Shown here piece by piece: positions 1 to 8,686 of a DNA stretch of 64,000 nucleotides (positions within the stretch are counted from its first letter, which is position 1; every line of letters starts with the position of its first letter). This DNA is from Rhizobiaceae bacterium (lineage in GTDB: Bacteria; Pseudomonadota; Alphaproteobacteria; Rhizobiales; Rhizobiaceae). The notes beneath the pieces are model-generated. The model saw only the letters and a program-made list of their open reading frames with translations, was not told where the DNA came from and searched no databases. Both the position numbers and the translations under genes were made by a program. Location: the NCBI GenBank assembly GCA_019635795.1, contig JAHBYV010000013.1, forward strand, positions 38,617 to 102,616, in the 5' to 3' direction.

Positions 1-54
1 ACCTGCGGAACGCGCGACGCCCACGATCTCGCTTTTGATTTGCTTTGGAAACAT
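1..54 (-). CDS. Possible 5' end of a minus-strand gene running off the window
   Basis: An ATG on the minus strand at 54 opens a frame with no stop to the window edge, giving 18 residues that begin MFPKQIKSEIVG. A weak AAGGG-like ribosome site lies about 11 bases upstream. It diverges from the trhO gene at 175. The N-terminus is vaguely like that of secreted N-acetylmuramidase-type proteins, but 18 residues cannot support a function. Confidence 0.35.
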   Translation of the reverse strand, partial: MFPKQIKSEIVGVARSAG

Positions 55-174
55 ATGCAGAATCGCCCTTGTTGAAACTGGCGCTATATTGAGGCGGTTT
101 TATTAGAGGTGGATAGAATATGTCGCGCTTGCACCCACTTGCAGGGTTTCGAGCAAGGCGATAGGCCACAGCGC

Positions 175-1095
175 ATGACTACAGACACAAATGGCTACAA
201 AATTGCTGCTCTTTATCACTTCGCCCGGTTGGACGACCATGCCGCCATGCGCGAACCGCTCGCTTCATTCTGCTGCGAACGCGGCATAAAAGGCACGTTG
301 CTGCTCGCCCGCGAAGGGATAAACGGTACGGTCGCAGGGCCAGCCGGTTCGATTGATGAACTGCTGGCTTACCTGAAATCCATCCCGGCGCTGGCGGCGC
401 TGGAGGCGAAACTCAGCCACTCGCCCGACATGCCCTTTCATCGCATGAAGGTGCGATTGAAGAAGGAAATCGTGACGATGGGCGTGCCGGACCTCGACCC
501 GGCTGATGCGGGAACCTATGTTGCGCCGTCCGAATGGAACGATCTCATTTCCGATCCCGATACGATCGTGATTGATACGCGTAACGATTACGAATATGCG
601 CTCGGCACTTTTCGCAACGCAATCGATCCGCAAACCTCCAGTTTTACCGAGTTTCCAGGTTGGGTGGAGAGGCATCACAACCAACTTGCCGGGCGCAAAA
701 TCGCGATGTTCTGCACGGGTGGCATACGCTGCGAGAAATCCACAGCCTACCTGAAATCAGTGGGCCTGAACGATGTTTATCATTTGCGCGGTGGTATCCT
801 GAAATATCTGGAAGAAGTTCCCGCAAGTGAGAGTTTGTGGGAAGGCGAGTGCTTTGTGTTTGATGAGCGCGTTGCGGTGAAGCACGGGTTGGAGATTGGC
901 GAGGCCGAATTGTGTCGGGCCTGTCGCTATCCGCTCACGCAGAAAGACCGGGAGTCACCTCACTATGTCGTTGGCATTTCCTGCCCGCATTGCATCGACA
1001 AGCGGTCCGAAGAGGACCGTGCGCGCTACGCCGAACGCCAGAAGCAGGTTGAACTTTCCGAGCGCCGGGGTGGACGCAAGCATATAGGAAGCTGA
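175..1095 (+). CDS. trhO: tRNA uridine(34) hydroxylase TrhO (rhodanese-like, YceA/UPF0176)
   Basis: The 306-residue product matches the TrhO family, which makes 5-hydroxyuridine at wobble position 34 of tRNAs (family knowledge). An N-terminal acylphosphatase-like part (about residues 1-100) is followed by a rhodanese domain (about 120-220) whose active-site cysteine lies in FCTGGIRC, Cys180. Two CxxC pairs near residues 247-273 form the C-terminal cysteine cluster seen in bacterial members. The frame is open from 109, but MTTDTNGYKIAALYHF at 175 matches family N-termini, so I place the start there. It stands alone, and the TerB-like gene follows on the same strand after 84 bases. Confidence 0.93.
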   Translation: MTTDTNGYKIAALYHFARLDDHAAMREPLASFCCERGIKGTLLLAREGINGTVAGPAGSIDELLAYLKSIPALAALEAKLSHSPDMPFHRMKVRLKKEIVTMGVPDLDPADAGTYVAPSEWNDLISDPDTIVIDTRNDYEYALGTFRNAIDPQTSSFTEFPGWVERHHNQLAGRKIAMFCTGGIRCEKSTAYLKSVGLNDVYHLRGGILKYLEEVPASESLWEGECFVFDERVAVKHGLEIGEAELCRACRYPLTQKDRESPHYVVGISCPHCIDKRSEEDRARYAERQKQVELSERRGGRKHIGS

Positions 1096-1179
1096 CGATA
1101 ATTTATCGCCGTCGCATTGCAATGGAGCGACGCTATTCCTAGTTTCGGATTCAACTTGATCCCATGCGGAGGCTGGCTG

Positions 1180-1932
1180 ATGTTCGATCCTAAGAAAATG
1201 CTTGATGAATTGCTTGGCTCGAACGTGCCCGGCACCTCCGGTACTGTGCGGGATCAGGCCGGCAAGGCCGTGCAAATGGCGAAGGATAATCCGCTGGCGG
1301 CAGGAGCGCTGGCCGCTGTTCTGCTCGGTACTGGTGCTGGCCGTAAAATGACCGGAAGCGCCATCAAGCTTGGCGGTCTGGCGGCTATCGGCGGCTTGGC
1401 CTATAAGGCGTACCAGAATTACAAGGCGGGACAAAATCCCGTTCAGGAAACGGCTGCGCGCGAACCTGAATTGTTGCCTCCACCGTCCGAAACTCCATTT
1501 CATCCATCTCAGGCACCACAAGGTGAAGCTGAATTCGTGCTTACATTGATCCGGGGCATGATTTCCGCTGCGAAAGCAGATGGTCATATTGATGATGAAG
1601 AGCGCAAGAAAATCATCGGTCGTATAGGGCTTGCAGGATTGGACAGTGACGCGAGCGCATTCCTGGACAAGGAACTTGCCAGTCCGCTCAATCTTGACGA
1701 TCTCGTTGCACAGGCACAGACGGAAGCGCAAAGGGTAGAGCTTTATACCGCTTCCCGTCTTGCCATAAACGCGGATACAAGAGCAGAACGTGGCTATCTC
1801 GATTTGCTGGCAGGGCGGCTAAACCTGCCCGATACGCTTGTCGATCATATCGAAGCGACGATCAGTGGAGCGACGGTGCCTGTGGAGGCTGAGGCGAGCG
1901 ACGCATCAAGCACCAGACGATCCCCTTGGTAA
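1180..1932 (+). CDS. TerB-like / DUF533 family protein
   Basis: A 250-residue protein. Residues about 35-80 are glycine- and alanine-rich and hydrophobic, the usual N-terminal part of DUF533 (YebE-like) proteins. After a proline-rich linker, residues about 120-240 form an acidic helical TerB-type domain containing the run AKADGHIDDEERKKI. Such domains are linked to tellurite resistance and envelope stress, but no biochemical role is established. The start at 1180 follows a GGAGG site; the frame extends back to 1117 without support. The SDR gene begins 15 bases after the stop, so co-transcription is likely. Confidence 0.85.
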   Translation: MFDPKKMLDELLGSNVPGTSGTVRDQAGKAVQMAKDNPLAAGALAAVLLGTGAGRKMTGSAIKLGGLAAIGGLAYKAYQNYKAGQNPVQETAAREPELLPPPSETPFHPSQAPQGEAEFVLTLIRGMISAAKADGHIDDEERKKIIGRIGLAGLDSDASAFLDKELASPLNLDDLVAQAQTEAQRVELYTASRLAINADTRAERGYLDLLAGRLNLPDTLVDHIEATISGATVPVEAEASDASSTRRSPW

Positions 1933-1947
1933 GGCCTGCCGGCTGCT

Positions 1948-2697
1948 ATGTCTAAGGTTGCAGTTGTTACCGGCGCAGGAACCGGAATTGGCAGGGCCGT
2001 CGCTGGAGCGCTGTTGAATGCGGGCTGGCACACGGCTTTGCTTGGACGACGCAGGGACAAGCTTGACGAATCCATTGCAGCGGCTGGTGCGGACAGTGCG
2101 ACAGCTTTGGCAATTGCCTGTGATGTCAGTGATGCGGATCAGGTCGATGCCGCTTTTACCGAAGTTGTTCAGACCTTCGGGCGTGTCGACCTGTTGTTTA
2201 ACAATGCCGGCATGGGCACCAGGCCCATGCTCATCGACGAAATTCCGGTCGATCTTTGGAAACAAGTGGTTGGGGTCAATCTTACAGGTTCGTTTCTGTG
2301 CGCGCGGGCAGCATTTTCCGCAATGCGCAAGCAGCAACCGCGAGGCGGTCGGATCATCAATAACGGTTCGATTTCGGCCTATGCCCCGCGTCCCGGATCA
2401 GTTCCCTACACAACAACCAAGCACGCCATTACCGGATTGACGAAAACGCTGGCGCTTGACGGAAGGCCGTTCAACATCGCCTGCGGTCAGATCGATATAG
2501 GAAATGCGCTCACCGACATGGCAAGGCCGATGACAGTCGGCGTTCCGCAAGCAAACGGCACAATGGCGGCTGAGCCAGTCATGGATGTCCAGCGGGTTGC
2601 GGACGCAGTGCTGTATATGGCCGGGATGCCGCTCGACAGCAATGTTCTGTTCCAGACCGTTATGGCAACCAATATGCCATTTGTCGGTCGTGGATAA
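1948..2697 (+). CDS. SDR family oxidoreductase
   Basis: A classical short-chain dehydrogenase of 249 residues. The cofactor motif TGAGTGIG begins at residue 8, NNAG is at 85-88, the catalytic serine lies in the SIS segment at about 141-143, and the catalytic YTTTK has Tyr154 and Lys158. The glycine-rich loop and the RRRDK segment after strand 2 suggest NADP(H). The substrate cannot be told. It lies directly behind the TerB-like gene on the same strand and converges on the PPC-repeat gene, with a shared hairpin between them. Confidence 0.9.
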   Translation: MSKVAVVTGAGTGIGRAVAGALLNAGWHTALLGRRRDKLDESIAAAGADSATALAIACDVSDADQVDAAFTEVVQTFGRVDLLFNNAGMGTRPMLIDEIPVDLWKQVVGVNLTGSFLCARAAFSAMRKQQPRGGRIINNGSISAYAPRPGSVPYTTTKHAITGLTKTLALDGRPFNIACGQIDIGNALTDMARPMTVGVPQANGTMAAEPVMDVQRVADAVLYMAGMPLDSNVLFQTVMATNMPFVGRG

Positions 2698-2728
2698 AAA
2701 CCTGCGACGTTGGTCCCGCCGCAGGTTT
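2698..2728 (-). terminator. Intrinsic terminator of the PPC-repeat gene, possibly bidirectional
   Basis: A perfect 9-bp stem (AAACCTGCG at 2698-2706 and CGCAGGTTT at 2720-2728) with a 13-base loop. Read on the minus strand it follows the stop of the PPC-repeat gene by 14 bases and runs into TTTTTA, the layout of a Rho-independent terminator. It touches the SDR stop codon, so it may also end transcription from the plus side. Confidence 0.8.
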
Positions 2729-2742
2729 ATTCGAGGTGCTTC

Positions 2743-4611
2743 TTAAATACCGCCTTGCACGTGCGATCCGACTTGCAGCTCGTATATTGCTGATTGAAGT
2801 CTGTACGTTCCGACATTTTGCTCGGCTTCAGGGAAACCGCCAACCTCAATGTAATATGAACCGCTGCGGCTTGGCATGAAGGTGACGCCTGAGCCCAGGC
2901 TATTTTCCCAACCTGCATTGTCGTTTGTGGTTTCGGGAAGCAGCGTGCCGTTGGAGTCAAATATGCCAAAGATCATCGGATCTGCCAGTGTGCTCGCACT
3001 TTCATCCAGGCCCCCGAACAGTTCGAAGCGATATGCTTGACCGGCGAGCAGGGAGACAACGAAGAAATCGCGATCGCCCACGCTTTCAACGCTACCCCGG
3101 ATTAGACCGCCAGCCGTCAGCGCGCCTGCACGCCCGCTAGCTGCTTGGCTGAAGGTCGATGCAAAATCGTCAGTGGAACTCGGAGCCGGGGTGGGTACGG
3201 TGGCAACAGGTGTTGCGGGTGCAGTAGGAGCCGGAGTATTGCCGATATTGCCATCGTTGTCGGGTGTACTGGAAGTCTGTGCCGCGGTGGTCTGTTGAAC
3301 CTTGACGGTGTAGCTGCCTGCATTCTCGCCATATGCACCAGCTTCAATGTAGATGCGGCCTGTCGTTCCGGCTGTGAACGTTACGAGCGAATCGAGGCCC
3401 AGATAATCGTCATTACCTTGATTGATCAGGGTCGAATTTTGGTCATAGATCCCGAATATGCGTGTATCGGTCAGCGTTCCGTTACCAGACGGCGAGCCCT
3501 GCATTTGAATCGTGTAGGTCTGGCCCGCGACCACGTCCAGTGCGAAAAAGTCTTTGTCGCCGCTCGTGTCTACAACGCCCGTGCGATTTACGCCAACGTT
3601 AAGGATTTCTGCCTGGCCGGAAACGGCACCCGATAGAGACGACGTGTGGTCATCCACTTTTAGTGGGGGCGTGTTTTCTTCGATCGCTGTGATAGCATAG
3701 GTGCCGCTGGTTGAACCGTAGCCGCCGGCGTTGAGGTAGTACACTCCTGATGTTGAGGGGGTGAAGGTGAAACGCGCGTTCAAACTTCCACCGAAATCAT
3801 CATTGCCGGCGTGCAGGATTGCCCCGCCTGAGTCGTACAATCCGTATAGTCTCGGGTCGCTGAGCGTGAAGTAACTGTCATAGGACGAGCCCAGAAGACC
3901 GAATGTGTATGTGTGACCAGCCTGGAGTTGGACCTGCCACATGTCGGTGTCGCCCCCGGTCGATACCTGACCGTTCAGGCGCGTCAAGGCCGTGCTGACA
4001 ACGCCAAGACTTCCGTGCCGACCTTGAGCTGCTTCGCTGACGCTGGATGCGAAATCGACGCCTGAATTCAGGCTTCCCTCGGCTATATAAATGCCGCCGG
4101 CCGGCATGCCGTGCAGCAGCAATTCCGCATTAGAAATCTCGCGATCTTCATATTCATCTTCCGCGCCAAGCGCCTTGTCGGCGGCCTGAAGCATGAGATG
4201 GCGGAAGAAGCCAATAAACACGTCTGGTGCGAGTTCGAGGTCAAGTTCAGGCTTGCCGCTGAACTGGTCAACCGGAAGCCCGGCCATCGTAACCACCCGG
4301 CGGTTGATCGATGCTATTGTGAAGTCGCCGATACCTGTCAGGCGAATGCCGATGTGCCCGCCGATGCTTTCGAGCTTCTGGTAATCATAGCAGCCCGGAA
4401 GCATTTCGTGCATGATGAGAGAGCAGGCGATCTGAACCGAGCCGTCGCCTGTCGGCATATTGGTCCAGCGATCATTCTCAAGAAAATCGGGGGCAACGCT
4501 GAAGCCGGCGGCAAAGTTGCGGAAGCCCTCGATGTCAGAAACACGTGTTGCGTCCAGTTTACTCACTGCGTCGGCGCTGAGCGCTATGTTATGAATTTTC
4601 GTATAGCACAT
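2743..4611 (-). CDS. Large surface-type protein with three PPC-like repeats
   Basis: A protein of about 622 residues. The first 180 or so residues match no family I recognise. Three homologous beta-rich blocks of roughly 110-120 residues follow, each with a GD(K/R)DFF-type or GGDTDMW core, then AGxxYxFxLxG, then a FGIxD or YGLYD segment and an NDDxxG/NDN acidic loop. This is the pattern of bacterial pre-peptidase C-terminal (PPC) domains. A Thr/Pro/Ala-rich linker separates repeats 2 and 3. There is no N-terminal signal peptide, so export, if any, would be by another route such as type I secretion (inference). The frame opens at a TTG at 4659, but ATG 4611 is the likelier start. A hairpin terminator follows. 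Confidence 0.75.
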   Translation of the reverse strand: MCYTKIHNIALSADAVSKLDATRVSDIEGFRNFAAGFSVAPDFLENDRWTNMPTGDGSVQIACSLIMHEMLPGCYDYQKLESIGGHIGIRLTGIGDFTIASINRRVVTMAGLPVDQFSGKPELDLELAPDVFIGFFRHLMLQAADKALGAEDEYEDREISNAELLLHGMPAGGIYIAEGSLNSGVDFASSVSEAAQGRHGSLGVVSTALTRLNGQVSTGGDTDMWQVQLQAGHTYTFGLLGSSYDSYFTLSDPRLYGLYDSGGAILHAGNDDFGGSLNARFTFTPSTSGVYYLNAGGYGSTSGTYAITAIEENTPPLKVDDHTSSLSGAVSGQAEILNVGVNRTGVVDTSGDKDFFALDVVAGQTYTIQMQGSPSGNGTLTDTRIFGIYDQNSTLINQGNDDYLGLDSLVTFTAGTTGRIYIEAGAYGENAGSYTVKVQQTTAAQTSSTPDNDGNIGNTPAPTAPATPVATVPTPAPSSTDDFASTFSQAASGRAGALTAGGLIRGSVESVGDRDFFVVSLLAGQAYRFELFGGLDESASTLADPMIFGIFDSNGTLLPETTNDNAGWENSLGSGVTFMPSRSGSYYIEVGGFPEAEQNVGTYRLQSAIYELQVGSHVQGGI

Positions 4612-4649
4612 TATACAATCTCTGGTTGCACTAAATTTGTTTGCTATCG

Positions 4650-4671
4650 TGCGTCGCAATGATACGACGCA
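4650..4671. promoter_or_regulatory. Hairpin upstream of the PPC-repeat gene
   Basis: A 7-bp perfect inverted repeat (TGCGTCG at 4650-4656, CGACGCA at 4665-4671) with an 8-base loop lies 39 bases upstream of the ATG at 4611. A very AT-rich stretch (about 4680-4730) that could hold the promoter lies further upstream. It may be an operator or a 5' UTR hairpin; no T-run follows in either direction. Confidence 0.4.
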
Positions 4672-4726
4672 GATGATCTTGTAATTATATAATCAATTAT
4701 ATCAAATTTTTCTTATATACAATCGG

Positions 4727-5938
4727 TCATCCGGTCTTATCTGACCGTTCTGCCTTCACGGTCAGGAAATTCCCGATCCGCTCTATCGCGCGCAGGATGT
4801 TTTCTTCGGAGTTAGCGTAGGAAAGCCGGATGTAACCTTCGCCCAGAACACCAAAATCCGGCCCGCCGATCAGTGCGACGCCCGCATCTTCCAGCAACTC
4901 TGATGCGAGTTTCTTCGCCTTGATTCCGGTGCCCTTGATATTCGGGAAGGCGTAAAATGCGCCTTTCGGCGTGATGCACGAAAATCCGGGAAGCCCGTTT
5001 AAGCCCTCAACGACGATTTTCCTGCGGTTATCAAAGGCGCGCATCATCTTTTCGACCTCATCCTGAGGCCCGTCGATGGCTGCAATGCCGGCAAACTGCG
5101 AAGGGGCGTTCACGCACGACCAGCAGTTGACCGCAAGTTTGCGCACCTTGTCATAAAGATTGCCGCCTTTCTCGCCATTTGGCCATATCGACCAACCCAT
5201 ACGCCATCCCGTCATTGCCCAAGTCTTCGACCATCCGTTCAGCACGATCAGCCGGTCGCGGATTTCAGGGAATTGCAGAAGAGACGTATGCTTCTCGCCG
5301 TCATAGGTCATGACATCATAAATTTCGTCAGACATGATCGCAACGTCAGGGTGCTTTTCCAGACCCTTCACCAGCTTTTCGATTTCCGAACGCGGAGTCA
5401 CGCCACCAGTCGGATTCGCCGGTGAGTTGAGAATGAGCAGGCGCGTCTGTGGTGTTATCAGCGCAAGCGTTTCTTCCGCTGAGAAAGCGAAGCCGTTTTC
5501 TTCGCGGATAGGCACCGGAACAGGGCGCGCGCCGGTGAACTCGATCATGGAGCGGTAGATCGGGAAGCCCGGATCGGGATACAGAATGTCGACACCCGGC
5601 TGACCAAACATAATGATTGCCGCAAACATTGTCGGCTTGCCGCCGGGCAGGATCATAACATTCTCGGGTGATACCTCAACGCCGGTGGTTGCCAATGTGC
5701 GGCGAACGACAGCTTCGCGTGTTGCAAGCAAACCGGTGGCTGGCGTGTAGCCGTGATGCCCATCGCGCAAGGCCTTGATCGCAGCTTCAACAATGTGCTG
5801 TGGGGTCTGGAAGTCCGGCTGACCAATCCCGAGATTGACGATGTCTTTGCCAGACTGTGCAAGCGCTGTGGCGCGCGCAAGGACGGCAAAAGCGTTTTCT
5901 TCCCCAAGGCGGTCGAAGGCAGGAACTGTTTGGATCAT
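4727..5938 (-). CDS. Class I/II PLP-dependent aminotransferase (AspC-like)
   Basis: A 403-residue fold-type I aminotransferase. The substrate motif GIGQPDFQTP is at about 37-46, NPTGG has Asn175, the cofactor Asp is in MSDEIYD (Asp204), and the Schiff-base lysine is Lys238 in SKTWAMTGWR. Amino-donor specificity cannot be read from sequence; relatives are annotated as aspartate or broad-range pyridoxal-phosphate aminotransferases. The frame continues upstream to 6157, but that part overlaps the divergent acetyltransferase gene and lacks similarity, so MIQTVPAFDRL at 5938 is the start. Confidence 0.9.
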   Translation of the reverse strand: MIQTVPAFDRLGEENAFAVLARATALAQSGKDIVNLGIGQPDFQTPQHIVEAAIKALRDGHHGYTPATGLLATREAVVRRTLATTGVEVSPENVMILPGGKPTMFAAIIMFGQPGVDILYPDPGFPIYRSMIEFTGARPVPVPIREENGFAFSAEETLALITPQTRLLILNSPANPTGGVTPRSEIEKLVKGLEKHPDVAIMSDEIYDVMTYDGEKHTSLLQFPEIRDRLIVLNGWSKTWAMTGWRMGWSIWPNGEKGGNLYDKVRKLAVNCWSCVNAPSQFAGIAAIDGPQDEVEKMMRAFDNRRKIVVEGLNGLPGFSCITPKGAFYAFPNIKGTGIKAKKLASELLEDAGVALIGGPDFGVLGEGYIRLSYANSEENILRAIERIGNFLTVKAERSDKTG

Positions 5939-6027
5939 TCTGTTAGTCCAGATTGGTGCTGTTATATATCTTCCGCTTGCGCTTTTGGAAGGGTCTGACG
6001 CGGCTGTCAAATGTATAAGGAGAAGCT

Positions 6028-6714
6028 GTGAGCGAAGATCTGAGCAAGTGGACGCCCCGTCCGCGCCCTGAACGCAAAATTCTGGAGGGAGCGTATGTGA
6101 GATTGGAGCCCTTGTCTGCGTTGAGACATGGCGACGGCTTGTTTGAAGCAGCCACATCTGGAGACGCTGATACGCGTTTTCGCTGGCTTGGAGAGTTTAC
6201 GCCAGCCAGCCGCGCGGACTTCCAGCCCTGGCTGGAAAAGGCAGAAGCAAGCGAGGACCCTCTCTACTTCACGGTGATAGACAAGCACACAGGCAAGGTG
6301 GCCGGTCGCCAAACCTTGATGCGTATTGACCCGGCTAACGGCGTCATCGAAATCGGGCATATCCATTGGGGGCCGCTTATGCAGCGCAAGCCCGCAGCAA
6401 CAGAAGCGCACTTCCTGTTTATGCAGTACATCTTCGACGAGCTCGGCTATCGGCGTTGGGAGTGGAAGTGTAACGATCGTAACGAGCCCTCCAAGCGTGC
6501 TGCGTTGCGTTTCGGGTTCAAGCCGGAGGGCGTGTTCCGTCAGGCTATGGTAATCAAAGGAGAAAACCGCGATACGGCGTGGTTCTCGATTATCGACAAG
6601 GAATGGCCGGAATTGAAAAAGGCCTATCAAGGGTGGCTTGCGCCATCCAACTTTGATAGCGATGGGCATCAGAAGCGCCGCCTTGAGGAATTTCGCTCAG
6701 AGGCTGGCGCATAG
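6028..6714 (+). CDS. GNAT family N-acetyltransferase (RimJ/RimL-like)
   Basis: A 228-residue protein of the subgroup related to ribosomal-protein N-acetyltransferases: VRLEPL near the N-terminus, GxIEIGHIHWGP in the core, and the C-terminal CNDRNEPSKRAALRFGFKPEG, typical of the acetyl-CoA fold. The start is a GTG at 6028 preceded by AAGGAG at good spacing. The physiological acceptor is unknown. It is divergent from the aminotransferase and is followed 20 bases later by a tiny membrane protein gene on the same strand. Confidence 0.88.
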   Translation: MSEDLSKWTPRPRPERKILEGAYVRLEPLSALRHGDGLFEAATSGDADTRFRWLGEFTPASRADFQPWLEKAEASEDPLYFTVIDKHTGKVAGRQTLMRIDPANGVIEIGHIHWGPLMQRKPAATEAHFLFMQYIFDELGYRRWEWKCNDRNEPSKRAALRFGFKPEGVFRQAMVIKGENRDTAWFSIIDKEWPELKKAYQGWLAPSNFDSDGHQKRRLEEFRSEAGA

Positions 6715-6734
6715 TTCAGCAGGAGTTCGCGAAG

Positions 6735-6932
6735 ATGGACAGGGAAACACGCCAGGCGGCAATAGCTGCTGCCTGCATATTGCTGATTTTCGGACTCCTC
6801 GCATTTTTCATGCCGAACATAATGCTGGCGGTGGGTGCGTATTCCACCGCCGTTGCGGGCGTTATCGCGGTTCTGTTCGTTGTCGGGTTCTTTGCGCTTT
6901 TCTGGCTGCGTGGCAAAAGCCGCGGCGGCTGA
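6735..6932 (+). CDS. Small two-helix membrane protein
   Basis: A 65-residue protein with two hydrophobic segments (about residues 8-30 and 33-57) and a basic C-terminal tail (LRGKSRGG). I recognise no family. The ATG follows a GCAGGAG site and the gene sits 20 bases behind the GNAT gene, which favours translation. It converges on the NicO-type exporter gene, with only two bases between the stops. Confidence 0.65.
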   Translation: MDRETRQAAIAAACILLIFGLLAFFMPNIMLAVGAYSTAVAGVIAVLFVVGFFALFWLRGKSRGG

Positions 6933-6934
6933 TC

Positions 6935-7969
6935 TCAGGCGTTCAGGCTGGCTGTCAGCAGTAGCAAGCCCAGAAGCAGCACGAAAACCGCGCCACCTAT
7001 TTCTATGGTTGCGTGAACAGCGTTTCCGATCCGGCCATCACCGGCAATTCCGACCGCCCAGTTCTTGGCCATCACTGCCATTGTGGCGAGAAGCGCTACG
7101 GTGATTGCCGTGCCAAGAGACATGGCCAGCACGGACAAGATGCCGCCAACCCACAAACCGTTGAGAAATGCGAAAGACAGCACAATGATTGCGCCCGTGC
7201 AGGGGCGCACGCCGACTGCAACTACAGCGGCCCAGGCCGTGCGCCAGTCGAATCGATCACCTGAAATCATTGCCGGGTCGGGGGCGTGCGAGTGTCCGCA
7301 ACTTTCGCAAACAAAGCCCTGGCTTGAAACCGCTTGGGAAGGATGTGTGCAATTTGCCGTATGCACGTGGGACCCTGCGGAGGAAAGGCTTACGGCAGGG
7401 TTCGAACCGAACAGGCTGCGGATGCGCGGCGCGGCCTTTTTCCAGACCAGCCATGCGCCGAACAGGGTGACGAGGGCATAGCTGCCAATTTCAAGTGACC
7501 ATGTGGCATCGGTCATCGAGATTGCTGTCCCGCGCAAGGCGAGAAACACGAGAGCCATAATCATGATAGCCGTCGCGCCCTGCAGGAAGGCTGAGACGAA
7601 GGACAGGAAAATCCCACGCCGCAAAGCCACTTCATTGGCAAGCATGTAAGAGGAGATCACCGCCTTGCCGTGTCCCGGTCCGGCGGCGTGAAATACGCCG
7701 TAGGCGAATGACAACCCGACGAGGAGCCACATCTTGCCGCCGTCGTCGCGCATTGCTTTCAGCGCCCCGGTCAATGAGCGGTAAAACTGCTGTTGGTGGA
7801 CGTTGATCCATTGCGTGAACCCGGCAAAGAGCCCCGTCGAAGGGGTAATTGCATCGTTCGTTCCAATGCCGAGCGAACTTTGCGCGTGAGCAATGCTTGC
7901 AATTTGAGGCGTAGCGATCAGCGCCAGTGTTAGCAGCGCGGCCAGATGGTTCAGCCGTTTGCCGGACAT
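6935..7969 (-). CDS. NicO/RcnA-type nickel/cobalt efflux membrane protein
   Basis: A 344-residue inner-membrane protein with a signal-like N-terminal helix and about six further hydrophobic segments. The family signature HAAGPGHGKAV is in the first core helix and GVRPCTGA in a later one. A cytoplasmic or loop region carries His and Cys (HVHTANCTH and CESCGHSHAPD), a plausible metal-binding stretch. NicO proteins export Ni and Co; the substrate here is inferred. The gene overlaps the end of the DUF1007 gene by 19 bases, so the two are translationally coupled. Confidence 0.88.
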   Translation of the reverse strand: MSGKRLNHLAALLTLALIATPQIASIAHAQSSLGIGTNDAITPSTGLFAGFTQWINVHQQQFYRSLTGALKAMRDDGGKMWLLVGLSFAYGVFHAAGPGHGKAVISSYMLANEVALRRGIFLSFVSAFLQGATAIMIMALVFLALRGTAISMTDATWSLEIGSYALVTLFGAWLVWKKAAPRIRSLFGSNPAVSLSSAGSHVHTANCTHPSQAVSSQGFVCESCGHSHAPDPAMISGDRFDWRTAWAAVVAVGVRPCTGAIIVLSFAFLNGLWVGGILSVLAMSLGTAITVALLATMAVMAKNWAVGIAGDGRIGNAVHATIEIGGAVFVLLLGLLLLTASLNA

Positions 7970-8613
7970 GTCAGCTCCAGTCGGGTTGCAAATATCTTCG
8001 TCATATCGCCCCCGGCTGGATCGTCCATAAACGCTTGCGTGAGCGCTTCCTGATTCTGCTGGATAATTTCATCCGGGTCTGGACGCACTACCTTGCGCGA
8101 ACATTGGTCAGGCAGGGTTTGAACCGCCATCTGCTCGTCTTCCAGAAAATCGATCGCTGTATAGAACGTGGAATCGTACACGCCAAAATTGACGGTGCCG
8201 GAAAGTTCCAGAGCCTCTTTGGGCTTGGCCTCAAACATGATGATGAGCTGGTTATTGTCTATCACGGCGGCAAAATCGTCGGGCGCGCGCATCGCAACGT
8301 CCTTGCCATTGGCGGTTACGAGCTGGAAGTAATTGTAATCGCCCAACGAGGTGTAAACCGTGTCACGCACTGCGGCGAGTTCCGCATCGTCCAGCTTGTT
8401 GTCACCGTTCTTGTCAAATTCCACAACCACCGTGCTGGAGAATGCATCATCGAACCGCCACAGGTGGCGCAGGGATTCGACGGCCTTTCCATCTTGCGAA
8501 AGCATGACGTCAAGGCGCGCTTCGGCAAACACGTGCGGGTGTGCCTTGGCAGGAAGAGGAGCAATAACCAGCGCGCCCAGGGCGCAAAAGAAAAGTGCGG
8601 GACGAATCGTCAT
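7951..8613 (-). CDS. DUF1007 family periplasmic protein, partner of the NicO exporter
   Basis: About 220 residues. A cleavable signal peptide ends at PAKA, and the mature protein starts with HPHVFAEARLDV, the hallmark of DUF1007 (COG3683). The acidic run DKNGDNKLDDAE resembles an EF-hand-like calcium loop. DUF1007 genes are commonly paired with NicO/RcnA exporters, as here, with a 19-base overlap; a metal-delivery or metal-sensing role is inferred. The frame starts at a GTG at 8622, but ATG 8613 gives a normal signal peptide. Confidence 0.82.
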   Translation of the reverse strand: MTIRPALFFCALGALVIAPLPAKAHPHVFAEARLDVMLSQDGKAVESLRHLWRFDDAFSSTVVVEFDKNGDNKLDDAELAAVRDTVYTSLGDYNYFQLVTANGKDVAMRAPDDFAAVIDNNQLIIMFEAKPKEALELSGTVNFGVYDSTFYTAIDFLEDEQMAVQTLPDQCSRKVVRPDPDEIIQQNQEALTQAFMDDPAGGDMTKIFATRLELTCPANG

Positions 8614-8660
8614 GATGTCCACGGGAGTAATTGGTTTTGACGCTTTAAGCTAACATAAAA

Positions 8661-8684
8661 CGGGCAAAAATGGGACGATGCCCG
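8661..8684 (-). terminator. Intrinsic terminator of the LysR gene
   Basis: CGGGCA (8661-8666) pairs with TGCCCG (8679-8684). On the minus strand it begins three bases after the LysR stop and is followed by TTTTATG. The stem is short but the position and T-run fit a Rho-independent terminator. Confidence 0.6.
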
Positions 8685-8686
8685 GC

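Noticed and set aside
955-1731. A 258-codon minus-strand frame
   Set aside because: It lies opposite trhO and the TerB-like gene, both of which have clear family motifs; no motif or ribosome site supports it.
3145-3636. Plus-strand frame inside the PPC-repeat gene
   Set aside because: It mirrors a repetitive gene on the other strand and shows no family feature; taken as a shadow.
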